Positions 34,795 to 42,270 of a stretch of DNA of 49,659 nt are shown here, piece by piece. Within the stretch, counting starts at the first letter, position 1, and every line of letters begins with the position of its first letter. The notes beneath the pieces were generated by a model that saw only the letters and a program-made list of their open reading frames with translations, was not told where the DNA came from and ran no database searches. Position numbers and translations under genes: made by a program. This stretch comes from an uncultured Lachnospiraceae bacterium (GTDB lineage Bacteria; Bacillota; Clostridia; Lachnospirales; Lachnospiraceae), in assembly GCA_947037115.1 (NCBI GenBank), contig CAMQTN010000012.1, positions 1 through 49,659 on the forward strand. The letters run 5' to 3'.

Positions 34795-36117
34795 TTACTC
34801 CGCATCCGTTTCCGCAAAGAGCTCCCGCAGCATATCCACGGCTTCCTCATAATCGTATTTTGAATCCACGTCCTGCATCAGGAAATCGTTCACTGCCTCG
34901 ATCTTCGCAATGGCATGGTCTATATTCCTGTTGCTTCCGCTCTTGTAGGCGCCGATGTTGATCAAATCTTCTGCTTCATTGTATGTAGCCAGTACATTTT
35001 TGAGCTTGCCTGCAAGGGTCTTGTGTTCCTTGTTTACAATCTGGCTCATGCATCTGGATATACTCTGTAACACATCAATCGCCGGATAATGGTTCTGGTG
35101 CGCAAGTTTTCTGTTCAACATGATATGGCCGTCCAGAATACTTCTCGCCGTATCCGTAATGGGCTCGTTCATGTCGTCGCCGTCCACCAGCACGGTATAC
35201 AATCCGGTGATGGACCCCTCCGCCGCACAGCCGGCCCGCTCCAAAAGCCTTGGCATCTCCGAGTAAACACTGGGCGGATAGCCTCTGGACACCGGCGGTT
35301 CCCCGCTGGCAAGGCCAATCTCACGCTGGGCCATGGAAAAACGGGTCAGGGAGTCCATCATCAGAAGCACATCCCTGCCCTGATCCCTGAAATATTCCGC
35401 AATCGCACAGGCTGTCTTTGCCGCCTTGTTTCTCTCGAGAGCCGATTTGTCCGAAGTGGCCACCACCACCACGGAACGGCGCATGCCCTCCTCGCCCAAG
35501 TCGCGCTCCACAAACTCGCGTACCTCCCTGCCCCGCTCTCCGATCAGGGCGATCACATTGATGTCCGCCTTTGTGTTGCGTGCAAACATGCCCATCAGTG
35601 TGGATTTCCCCACACCGGAGCCCGCAAAAATACCGATACGCTGTCCTTTGCCGACCGTCATCAGTCCGTCTATGGCCTTCACACCCAGAGGAAGCACCTC
35701 CGAGATAATCTTTCTGCTCATGGCGTCCGGCGGCTGCGCCTCCACGCTGTAAGGCACGCCCGGCATATACTCGCCGTCAATCCTGCCCAGACCGTCCAGC
35801 ACCTTTCCCAGAAGGTCGTCGCTTACGTTCACCGTCAAAGGATTTCCCGTGTTCTCCACAATGCAGCCAAGGCCGATTCCGTCCGTCTTGTCGCAGGGCA
35901 TCAGAAGGGTCTTGCGCTCCTTAAAACCCACCACCTCAGCAGTGATCGGCGGATATTCCTCATCCACAGGATAGATGATGCACAGATCCCCAAGCTTCGC
36001 CTCGGGGCCCGCAGATTCGATGGTCAGACCCACCACATTCTCTACCCTGCCCTTTTTCCGGAAGAAGGTATCGTCCTTTATGCTGCTGTATTTATAAAAA
36101 TTGACTGCTTTATTCAT
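34795..36117 (-). CDS. fliI: Flagellar export ATPase FliI
   Basis: FliI is the F1-beta-like ATPase of the flagellar export apparatus. The 440-residue product has an N-terminal beta domain, a Walker A (GIFAGSGVGKSTLMG, about 162-176), the IGERGREVREFVERDLG motif, and a Walker B region with VLLMMDSLTRFSMAQREIGL. The SRGYPPSVYSEMPRLLERAG motif is typical of FliI. The C-terminal helices are complete. The ribosome binding site is modest. It lies 24 bases after fliH, its negative regulator and partner. Confidence 0.97.
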   Translation of the reverse strand: MNKAVNFYKYSSIKDDTFFRKKGRVENVVGLTIESAGPEAKLGDLCIIYPVDEEYPPITAEVVGFKERKTLLMPCDKTDGIGLGCIVENTGNPLTVNVSDDLLGKVLDGLGRIDGEYMPGVPYSVEAQPPDAMSRKIISEVLPLGVKAIDGLMTVGKGQRIGIFAGSGVGKSTLMGMFARNTKADINVIALIGERGREVREFVERDLGEEGMRRSVVVVATSDKSALERNKAAKTACAIAEYFRDQGRDVLLMMDSLTRFSMAQREIGLASGEPPVSRGYPPSVYSEMPRLLERAGCAAEGSITGLYTVLVDGDDMNEPITDTARSILDGHIMLNRKLAHQNHYPAIDVLQSISRCMSQIVNKEHKTLAGKLKNVLATYNEAEDLINIGAYKSGSNRNIDHAIAKIEAVNDFLMQDVDSKYDYEEAVDMLRELFAETDAE

Positions 36118-36141
36118 TCGCCGCTTCTTTCTGCCGCATCC

Positions 36142-37026
36142 CTAAATCTTTTCATAAGATAACACCTGTAACTTTCTGGTGAGCTCCTCCAGCTGCGTTC
36201 CCAATCCGCAGTCGAAAATTCCACCATCCGTCTCAATCAGGCAGTCACCTTTGCCAAGGGCAATGTCCTCTATAATCTCAATCAGTCCTCTGCCCGCCAC
36301 AGCTCCCTCCGTGAGGGTCTGTTTCTGCATGTTGACGTAAGGGTAATCCTCCGCAGACACATGCACAATAAATGTCTTACTGCTCTCCACTTTCCGCAGG
36401 GTGGCGTCTATCAGATGTACCAGAATATCCCTGTTGTCCGAAAGATCCACCCCGAAAATATGGCTGTACACATCCGTGATGGTATCGATAAAGCGGGGCT
36501 CCAGATCCTCCAGCATCGCATCAAACTCCGCTTCAAGCTGGCGTTTTCTTTCCGCCAGCTCCTGTTTCAGGCCGTCCACCTCAGCCATGCCTCTGGCATA
36601 TCCCTCGTCGTATCCCTGTCTCGTGCCTTCCTCCACAGCGTTTGCCCGCTGTATACCGGCATCGTGGGTCGCCTGTTTCTCGATCTCGAGGGCCTTTGCC
36701 CTGGCCTCGGCCACAATCCGCTCTGCCTCCGCTTCAGCCGCCTCCCGGACGGCCTCCGCCTCGTTTGCCTTGATCACGCTGCCGGAGTCTGCGCCGTCCG
36801 CAAACAGGACGTCCAGCTCCTCCCCTGCAATGCCGCTCACAAACTCCGCCTCTTCGCCGTCCGCTTCCTCATCGGAGGACAGCGCAGCCGCATTCGCCCG
36901 GCGGATACTCTCCCACTCCTCAATGCGCTCCGCAACGAGGTCGTTACTGTCTATCACGCACTTCTCTTCGCCGTCCACTCTGACCCAGCCGGCCTTATAT
37001 AAAGTCCTTGTCTTAAACTTATACAA
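36142..37026 (-). CDS. fliH: Flagellar export protein FliH
   Basis: FliH forms a stator-like stalk that holds FliI at the C ring. The 294-residue product has a variable N-terminal part, an Ala/Glu-rich coiled coil (about 85-170) with the GYDEGYARGMAEVDGLKQEL segment, and a C-terminal globular domain (about 180-290) similar to the V-ATPase E subunit. I place the start at a TTG at 37026, where GGAGG lies 11 bases upstream and the gene overlaps the fliG stop by 8 bases. The frame stays open to another TTG at 37059, so the start is uncertain. No ATG lies nearby. Confidence 0.9.
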   Translation of the reverse strand: MYKFKTRTLYKAGWVRVDGEEKCVIDSNDLVAERIEEWESIRRANAAALSSDEEADGEEAEFVSGIAGEELDVLFADGADSGSVIKANEAEAVREAAEAEAERIVAEARAKALEIEKQATHDAGIQRANAVEEGTRQGYDEGYARGMAEVDGLKQELAERKRQLEAEFDAMLEDLEPRFIDTITDVYSHIFGVDLSDNRDILVHLIDATLRKVESSKTFIVHVSAEDYPYVNMQKQTLTEGAVAGRGLIEIIEDIALGKGDCLIETDGGIFDCGLGTQLEELTRKLQVLSYEKI

Positions 37027-38038
37027 TGATCTCGTCACCTCCGCCTCTGGAGATAACAATTTCCGCTGCGTCTTCCAGTTTTCTGATGATGTTTACAATC
37101 TTCTGCTGCGCTTCCTCCACGTCCTTCATACGGACAGGACCCATAAATTCCATGTCCTCCTTGATCATAACCGCAAGACGTTTGGAAAGGTTGTTAAAGA
37201 TTGCATTCTGCACATCTTCGTTGGAGCCTTTCAGCGCAATCGCCAGATCGGAGTTATCCACATCACGCAGCACACGCTGGATCGCACGGTCGTCCAAAAG
37301 CAGGATATCCTCGAAGACGAACATCTTCTTTCTGATCTCGTCCGCCAGCTCCGGCTCCTCGATCTCCAAAGTCTCCATAATATGTTTCTCTGTGCCACGG
37401 TCCACCGTATTCAAAATCTCTACGACAGCATCCACGCCGCCGATAATCGTGTAATCCTGGTTTACCAGGGATGACAGTTTGGATTCCAAAACCTTCTCCA
37501 CTTCCTTGATCACATCCGGACTGGTCCGGTCCATCACCGCAATACGTTTGGTTACATCCGCCTGTCTGTCCGGCGGCAGCGCCGATACAATAATCGCCGC
37601 CTGTCCCGGTGCAAGATAGGACAGAATCAGCGCGATTGTCTGCGGGTGTTCGTCCTGAATAAAGTTGAGGAGCTGTGCCGCATCCGCCTTTCTGACAAAC
37701 TCGAAAGGCTTCACCTGCAGGGACGCCGTCAGCTTGCCGATCACGTCCATCGCCTTCTCGGAGCCGAAGGACTTCTCCAAAAGCTCCTTGGCGTAGTTGA
37801 TACCGCCCTCCGCGATATACTGCTGCGCCAGACACACCTGATAAAATTCGTTTATAATGCTCTCTTTGAGCTGCGGCGTGACATTTCTCGTGTTCGCAAT
37901 CTCTAAGGTGAGTTCCTCCACCTCGTCTTCCTTGAGGTGTTTAAATATCGCCGCCGACTTCTCCGGCCCAAGGGCAATCATTAAGATAGCCGCCTTCTGG
38001 ACCCCGTTGATCTTCTCATCCGTGGCTTTCGCTGCCAT
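37019..38038 (-). CDS. fliG: Flagellar motor switch protein FliG
   Basis: FliG is the torque-generating ring of the switch. The 339-residue product has the N-terminal FliF-binding domain (about 1-105; GVQKAAILMIALGPEKSAAI), the middle domain with EHPQTIALILSYLAP (about 130-145; a conserved EHPQ motif), and the C-terminal domain with charged torque helices (VFEDILLLDDRAIQRVLRDV, about 255-275). The length is typical. GGGGGT lies before the ATG. It lies five bases after fliF. Confidence 0.98.
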   Translation of the reverse strand: MAAKATDEKINGVQKAAILMIALGPEKSAAIFKHLKEDEVEELTLEIANTRNVTPQLKESIINEFYQVCLAQQYIAEGGINYAKELLEKSFGSEKAMDVIGKLTASLQVKPFEFVRKADAAQLLNFIQDEHPQTIALILSYLAPGQAAIIVSALPPDRQADVTKRIAVMDRTSPDVIKEVEKVLESKLSSLVNQDYTIIGGVDAVVEILNTVDRGTEKHIMETLEIEEPELADEIRKKMFVFEDILLLDDRAIQRVLRDVDNSDLAIALKGSNEDVQNAIFNNLSKRLAVMIKEDMEFMGPVRMKDVEEAQQKIVNIIRKLEDAAEIVISRGGGDEIIV

Positions 38039-38043
38039 TTATC

Positions 38044-39651
38044 CTACCCCCAGTCTTCGTTTAACCAGTTGCGCAGCAGATTTGCCGCGCCCTCCGGATT
38101 CTCTTCCACAAATTTGTTGATGAGCCGTTTCTCCTCGGACTCGTTCTCACCGGTAATCTCTTCAAGCTGTACGTCAGACTGCAATAAAGTCTCCACAGAC
38201 AGCTCTTCCTCTTCCTCCTCGTGCTTCTCGCCCCGCATGCTCCGCAGCACCACAAAAGCCAGAAGCGCCAGAATCACGATGATCAGAATAATCTGCAGAA
38301 TATCCGTAGCCGTGATCGCAGAGCCCTCCGCATCGAAGAAAAGGTTCTCACTGTATGCTACCAGTGTAATATTATCCTGCGAAATACCAGTCGCATTGGC
38401 CGCCATCGCATAGAAGGTATCATCAAGCTCGATTCTGGTCCGCTCCGAGTTGGCGAGCTTATACTCCTCCCAGCTCACACCGTCCAGAAGGCCCTGCGCA
38501 TCCACATCTTCCTCCCGGATCACATTGTACTGGATCAGGGAAGCCGTCAGGGAGGAGGCCCCGTAGTTGATCACACCGGAGGGCGTATCTGTAGTGGTTA
38601 TGGTCTCGTTGGGCAGATAGTCCCTGGACTCCTCGGTCTGGGTGGAGGAGGAATTGGCATTATCCTCCAGCACATAGGTCGTGTCGTCGTCATTGCTGTC
38701 CGTTCCCGGCACGCCGCCCGTGCCGCTGGTATTCTCGGCGCTGAAAATATCTTCATGGCTCAGGACGCCCTGCGTCTGTCCGTCTGCCGGCGTGTATGTA
38801 TGCTCCGTCCGGCTCTGGGTGGAAAAATCAAGCACCAGATTGGGGGACACTTCCACATTGTCAAATTCATTCGTGCCAAGGATCACCCTGCGCACGTTGT
38901 TGATCATATTCTTTTCCGCCTCGCTCTTCACGGAGAGCTGGGCGTTTGCCATACCGGAGGCGGAGTAATTCTCATCTCCCGTAAAGAGCATATTACCGTC
39001 CACATCCATAATGACGATGTTGTTCGTGGTGTCGTTTCCAAGAGCTGTCGCTACAGCGCGCGCCAAATAGGCCGCGCTCTCCTGGGAAAACTCGTCCTTT
39101 AATTCCAAAATCACCGACGCGTAAGATTCCTGCTCCTGCGCAATCAGCGTCCCGTCATCCTCCGGGATATTCAGACTGACACTGGCTCTCTCAATCGCCG
39201 TGAACATGGATAACACATCATTTTCCAGCCGTTTTTCCAGATAGACTACCATTTTTTTCTGCTTGTCGGACTCCGTAGTCGAAAAACTGCCGTCCGTCAC
39301 ATTTTCAATTCCATAGTCGGCCGCCTGGATGTTGTTGGCACCAAGCAGCAGCCTCGCTCTGGAGATATCCTTTTCCAGGACCCGTATGATCAGGCCGTCG
39401 TCGGAAATCTCGTAAGGAGTCAGCGACTCCGCTTCCAGCAGATCGCGCACCTCCGCCGCCTCTTTCGTGCTCTCACATTCCCGAAGCAGTACGTACTGGG
39501 GTCTGGTGAGCATGGTCACGATGGCCACAAGCGCGATAACAAGCACCGCAACCACGCCGACAATCAGCGTTTTCTGTCTGGCCGTGAAGCGGTTCCACCA
39601 CTCTAATATTCTATTTCCAAGTTCCCTTAATTTCTCTACTATTTTTTCCAC
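38044..39651 (-). CDS. fliF: Flagellar MS-ring protein FliF
   Basis: FliF forms the MS ring in the cytoplasmic membrane. The 535-residue product has two membrane helices (about 27-48 and 445-465), the ring-building domains between (YscJ-like, about 50-230; with LLEAESLTPYEISDDGL), and a C-terminal tail that binds FliG (LINKFVEENPEGAANLLRNW). The start is a GTG; AAGGAGAG stands about 11 bases upstream, and no ATG in frame is better. It lies 47 bases after fliE. Confidence 0.96.
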   Translation of the reverse strand: MEKIVEKLRELGNRILEWWNRFTARQKTLIVGVVAVLVIALVAIVTMLTRPQYVLLRECESTKEAAEVRDLLEAESLTPYEISDDGLIIRVLEKDISRARLLLGANNIQAADYGIENVTDGSFSTTESDKQKKMVVYLEKRLENDVLSMFTAIERASVSLNIPEDDGTLIAQEQESYASVILELKDEFSQESAAYLARAVATALGNDTTNNIVIMDVDGNMLFTGDENYSASGMANAQLSVKSEAEKNMINNVRRVILGTNEFDNVEVSPNLVLDFSTQSRTEHTYTPADGQTQGVLSHEDIFSAENTSGTGGVPGTDSNDDDTTYVLEDNANSSSTQTEESRDYLPNETITTTDTPSGVINYGASSLTASLIQYNVIREEDVDAQGLLDGVSWEEYKLANSERTRIELDDTFYAMAANATGISQDNITLVAYSENLFFDAEGSAITATDILQIILIIVILALLAFVVLRSMRGEKHEEEEEELSVETLLQSDVQLEEITGENESEEKRLINKFVEENPEGAANLLRNWLNEDWG

Positions 39652-39698
39652 AGCAACTCGCTCTCCTTCAGCATTTCCCCTCTACACACCAAACAGAA

Positions 39699-40025
39699 CT
39701 AGATCTGCATCTGGATCAGTTCTTTATAGGCGTCCAAAAGCCTGTCTCTGATAGCCACTGTGTACTGTAATGCTGTGGAAGCCTTCTGCAGGGCGATGCC
39801 CAGGTCATGCGTATTCTCCGTCTCACCCAGCGCCCATTTAATCTCTTCATTCTCCGCGTCCGACAGATAACTGTTTGTCGTATTTATGTTGTCGATCGCC
39901 GTATGTAACATTGCATCAAATCCGTTTTCCCTGTAATCCTCCACACGGGTGGTAGGCGCCGCCTTGGCTGCCTCCCTGATCGCACCCGATGATACGTTAT
40001 ACAATTCTGTGATATCCAAAGCCAT
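39699..40025 (-). CDS. fliE: Flagellar hook-basal body protein FliE
   Basis: FliE joins the MS ring to the rod. From the ATG at 40025 the protein is 108 residues (MALDITELYN...), of typical length; the frame is open to an ATG six codons upstream, but GGAGG lies 8 bases before the chosen one. The C-terminal motif (about 78-108; IALQKASTALQYTVAIRDRL) matches the family helix. The 89-base gap after flgC holds no convincing promoter. Confidence 0.95.
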   Translation of the reverse strand: MALDITELYNVSSGAIREAAKAAPTTRVEDYRENGFDAMLHTAIDNINTTNSYLSDAENEEIKWALGETENTHDLGIALQKASTALQYTVAIRDRLLDAYKELIQMQI

Positions 40026-40114
40026 CTCTGTTTCCTCCAACATTCCCCTATATCATATTTATACTCATACGCGCGCCCGAAATATTATGTAACAGGCATG
40101 ATTATATTAAATCA

Positions 40115-40561
40115 TCACGTGTTCAGTATATTCAGTCCCATGGTAGCCATATTCTTGCTGGCGCTGAACGCCGTTGAGTTTGCCTGATAAGCGCGGGAAG
40201 CGTCAATCAGGTTCGTAAACTCCGTGATGATGTTCACGTTGGGATACATGACATAACCATTCTCGTCCGCATCCGGATGAGAGGGGTCGTAGACTTTATT
40301 GCCCTCTGTCACATTGTCCTCATAGACACCTGTTACCTTCACGCCGGAACCCGAGTAACGGTCTCTCGCCTTATTAAGTACCTGATGAAAGGGCGTCTGG
40401 GAATTTTTTTCCTCAAACACCACGATCTTTCTGCGGTAAGGCGTCCCGTCCTCCGTCCTCGTCGTATTCGCATTCGCCACGTTCTGGGAGATCGTGTCCA
40501 TGCGGAAACGCTCCGCCGTCATGCCCGTGGCATTGATGTCAAACGAACTGAATAGTGCCAT
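40115..40561 (-). CDS. flgC: Flagellar basal-body rod protein FlgC
   Basis: FlgC is a proximal rod subunit. The 148-residue product has the N-terminal motif FDINATGMTAERFRMDTISQ followed by NVANANTTRT (about 7-36), and a C-terminal segment with INIITEFTNLIDASRAYQAN and the closing helix NMATMGLNILNT. Its length is typical. AAAGGAGGAG precedes the ATG. A 121-base gap with two stem-loops separates it from flgB. Confidence 0.97.
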   Translation of the reverse strand: MALFSSFDINATGMTAERFRMDTISQNVANANTTRTEDGTPYRRKIVVFEEKNSQTPFHQVLNKARDRYSGSGVKVTGVYEDNVTEGNKVYDPSHPDADENGYVMYPNVNIITEFTNLIDASRAYQANSTAFSASKNMATMGLNILNT

Positions 40562-40589
40562 GTTGAACTCCTCCTTTATTTATGTCCTC

Positions 40590-40684
40590 GGAGAATGCTG
40601 TTCCTCAGGCATTCTCCCGATTGAGACTTAGAATTTCTCAGCGAAGCGTCCAATGGCGCGAGCTGTTAGAAATTCTTCTCAATC
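40590..40684 (-). other. Two stem-loops in the flgB-flgC intergenic mRNA
   Basis: The first hairpin (40619-40684) starts within the flgB stop codon. GATTGAGA pairs with TCTCAATC, then AGAATTTCT with AGAAATTCT, then CAGC with GCTG, giving about 21 bp in three blocks. The second (40590-40617) pairs GGAGAATGC with GCATTCTCC (9 bp). Neither is followed by a T-run, so they are not terminators. Roles in mRNA processing, stability or limiting flgC translation are possible. Confidence 0.65.
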
Positions 40685-41081
40685 ATTTCATAACTGCCTG
40701 TAAATTCTTAAACTCCTGCAGCGCGCTCTGATAAAGGCCCTGGTAAACCACCTGGTTTTTCGCAAGGTACACGCCCTCTGTGTCAGGATCTACGTTATTG
40801 CCGTCCAGACGGTAGGAGAAACTCGCATAATCGGTGTAAGCGATGGGATTTAAGCGGTTCATCTTCAAATCCGCCACCTTGTCGTCCATGGACTTATAGC
40901 GTGAATGCCGCAGGGCCTTAGCAAGCTGTACCTCAAAATTCACATCCTGCCGCTTATAACCCGGGGTGTCCGCATTGGAAATGTTGTTGGAAATCGCCTC
41001 ATGTCTGAGCGCGGACGCATCCATAGCCTTATCCAGCACATTCACATAATCAAAAGCATTCGTATCAATCAATGAGCTCAT
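40683..41081 (-). CDS. flgB: Flagellar basal-body rod protein FlgB
   Basis: FlgB is the innermost rod subunit. The 132-residue product has the rod signature LRHEAISNNISNADTPGYKR (about 25-44) and a C-terminal helix LYQSALQEFKNLQAVMK. The frame is open to a GTG six bases further up (41087), but GGAG lies 7 bases ahead of the ATG chosen. It is the first gene of the motility block and the promoter lies about 40 bases upstream. Confidence 0.96.
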   Translation of the reverse strand: MSSLIDTNAFDYVNVLDKAMDASALRHEAISNNISNADTPGYKRQDVNFEVQLAKALRHSRYKSMDDKVADLKMNRLNPIAYTDYASFSYRLDGNNVDPDTEGVYLAKNQVVYQGLYQSALQEFKNLQAVMK

Positions 41082-41118
41082 AGTCACACTCCTTCCACGT
41101 TAATAGAATCCATATTCC

Positions 41119-41146
41119 ATTATAAATAAATTATAAAAAAATACAA
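41119..41146 (-). promoter_or_regulatory. SigA-type promoter of the flgB operon
   Basis: Reading leftward, TTGTAT (41146-41141), 16 bases, then a perfect TATAAT (41124-41119). The start would be near 41112, about 30 bases ahead of the flgB ATG. The surrounding sequence is very AT-rich. A second TATAAT at 41135-41130 has no good -35. Confidence 0.65.
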
Positions 41147-41158
41147 GGTTTTTCGATT

Positions 41159-41173
41159 GATTTTCACAAATTC
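41159..41173 (-). promoter_or_regulatory. Possible CodY box upstream of the flgB promoter
   Basis: GAATTTGTGAAAATC matches 11 of 15 positions of the known CodY motif AATTTTCWGAAAATT. It sits just upstream of the -35 of the flgB promoter. CodY is encoded next door and is known to repress the fla/che promoter in B. subtilis. The match is moderate. Confidence 0.4.
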
Positions 41174-41191
41174 GTATCCGTTTAAAACGGC

Positions 41192-41232
41192 AAAAAAGAA
41201 CCTGCGGTGCACAAAAACGGCACTTTTCGCAG
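41192..41232 (-). terminator. Terminator of codY
   Basis: CTGCG (41232-41228) pairs with CGCAG (41206-41202), with an inner GTGC/GCAC stem. Leftward it is followed by GTTC and six T residues (41197-41192). It lies 65 bases past the codY stop and upstream of the flgB promoter. Confidence 0.7.
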
Positions 41233-41297
41233 ATCCTTCTGCCTACAATTCCCAATACGGAAACCGTTCCGTACCTTCACAGTTTCCATAATTCCAC

Positions 41298-42083
41298 TTA
41301 AAACCTTCCCTGTTCCTTTAACTTTTCCACTTCGTCAAACACCACGTCGTTTAACACCTTGATATAGGTGCCCTTCATGCCGGAAGAGCGGGATTCTATG
41401 ACGCCCGCGCTCTCAAATTTTCTGAGGGCGTTTACGATGACGGAACGGGTAATTCCTACCTTGTCAGCGATCTTGCTGGCCACCAGAATACCCTCCATGC
41501 CGCCCAGCTCGTCAAAAATGTGGGTAATCGCTTCCATCTCCGAGAAAGACAGCGTGGATATGGCCGATTTCACGACGGCCACCTTCCGGTTTTCCTCCGC
41601 ATTCTCCTCGCTCACCGCCCGCAGCATCTCAAGCCCCACCACCGTGGTGCCGTACTCGCACAGAATAATATCGTCAATGTCATACTGGTCGTCGCTTTTA
41701 TAGAGGAAAAGAGTCCCTAGCCTCTCACCGGAAATCTCGATGGGCGTGATCACCGCCTGAAACCTTCTGATCCCCGGGCTCTCAAACCCGAGTGTCTCCA
41801 GATTTACATTTTCCTTGGTGGAGAGCACCGCCAGAAGCCTCTCGTTCAGCATCGGATCAATAAAACCGCCCACATGATCCACGATCAGCTCCGTGATGGA
41901 TTCCACCGACGGCGCATCTCCGATACCGAGAATCTTACCCTTCCTGCTCACTACAAGCACATTGGAAATTAAAATTTCTTTCAGGACATCACAGATATCG
42001 TTAAACACTACCTTGCCCGAATTATTGTTGTGTAGTAGCTTCCCGATTTTCCGGGTCTTATCTAACAACTGCACACTGCTCAT
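41298..42083 (-). CDS. codY: Global transcriptional regulator CodY
   Basis: CodY senses branched-chain amino acids and, in many species, GTP, and represses stationary-phase, motility and transport genes. The 261-residue product has the N-terminal GAF domain (1-155; start MSSVQLLDKTRKIGKLLHNN) and the C-terminal winged HTH (about 190-250) with ASKIADKVGITRSVIVNALR and the ESRSSGMKGTYIKVLN segment, all close to the family consensus. I chose the ATG at 42083, where AGAGGT lies 6 bases upstream; the frame is open to an ATG at 42110, but no ribosome binding site precedes it. It has its own promoter and terminator. Confidence 0.97.
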   Translation of the reverse strand: MSSVQLLDKTRKIGKLLHNNNSGKVVFNDICDVLKEILISNVLVVSRKGKILGIGDAPSVESITELIVDHVGGFIDPMLNERLLAVLSTKENVNLETLGFESPGIRRFQAVITPIEISGERLGTLFLYKSDDQYDIDDIILCEYGTTVVGLEMLRAVSEENAEENRKVAVVKSAISTLSFSEMEAITHIFDELGGMEGILVASKIADKVGITRSVIVNALRKFESAGVIESRSSGMKGTYIKVLNDVVFDEVEKLKEQGRF

Positions 42084-42174
42084 GTATCTACCTCTCGTTT
42101 TCCGCGTCATATGATCCCGAACGATTCAGAGCAACACTCGCAAAACCGCATCTGTATCTCTCTGAATAGTTCAT

Positions 42175-42203
42175 ATTTTATCACACGATTCGGGCAATTT
42201 CAA
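42175..42203 (-). promoter_or_regulatory. SigA-type promoter of codY
   Basis: TTGAAA (42203-42198), 17 bases, TAAAAT (42180-42175), giving a start near 42168 and an 85-base leader. It lies between topA and codY. Confidence 0.7.
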
Positions 42204-42270
42204 CGCATTTCGGTGCAATTTGTCTGTAATTCACGCAAATTGGGCAAAATATCCAAATATGACATACACT

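Noticed and set aside
35089..36162. Plus-strand open frame (357 codons) opposite fliI
   Set aside because: It mirrors the conserved fliI coding sequence, and the translated product has skewed composition and no known motif.
36401..37474. Plus-strand open frame (357 codons) opposite fliH and fliG
   Set aside because: Spans the certain fliG/fliH junction; the Ser/Ala-rich product is typical of antisense shadows.
42084..42110. Longer CodY start at 42110
   Set aside because: No ribosome binding site; AGAGGT fits the ATG at 42083 and the family N-terminus starts there.
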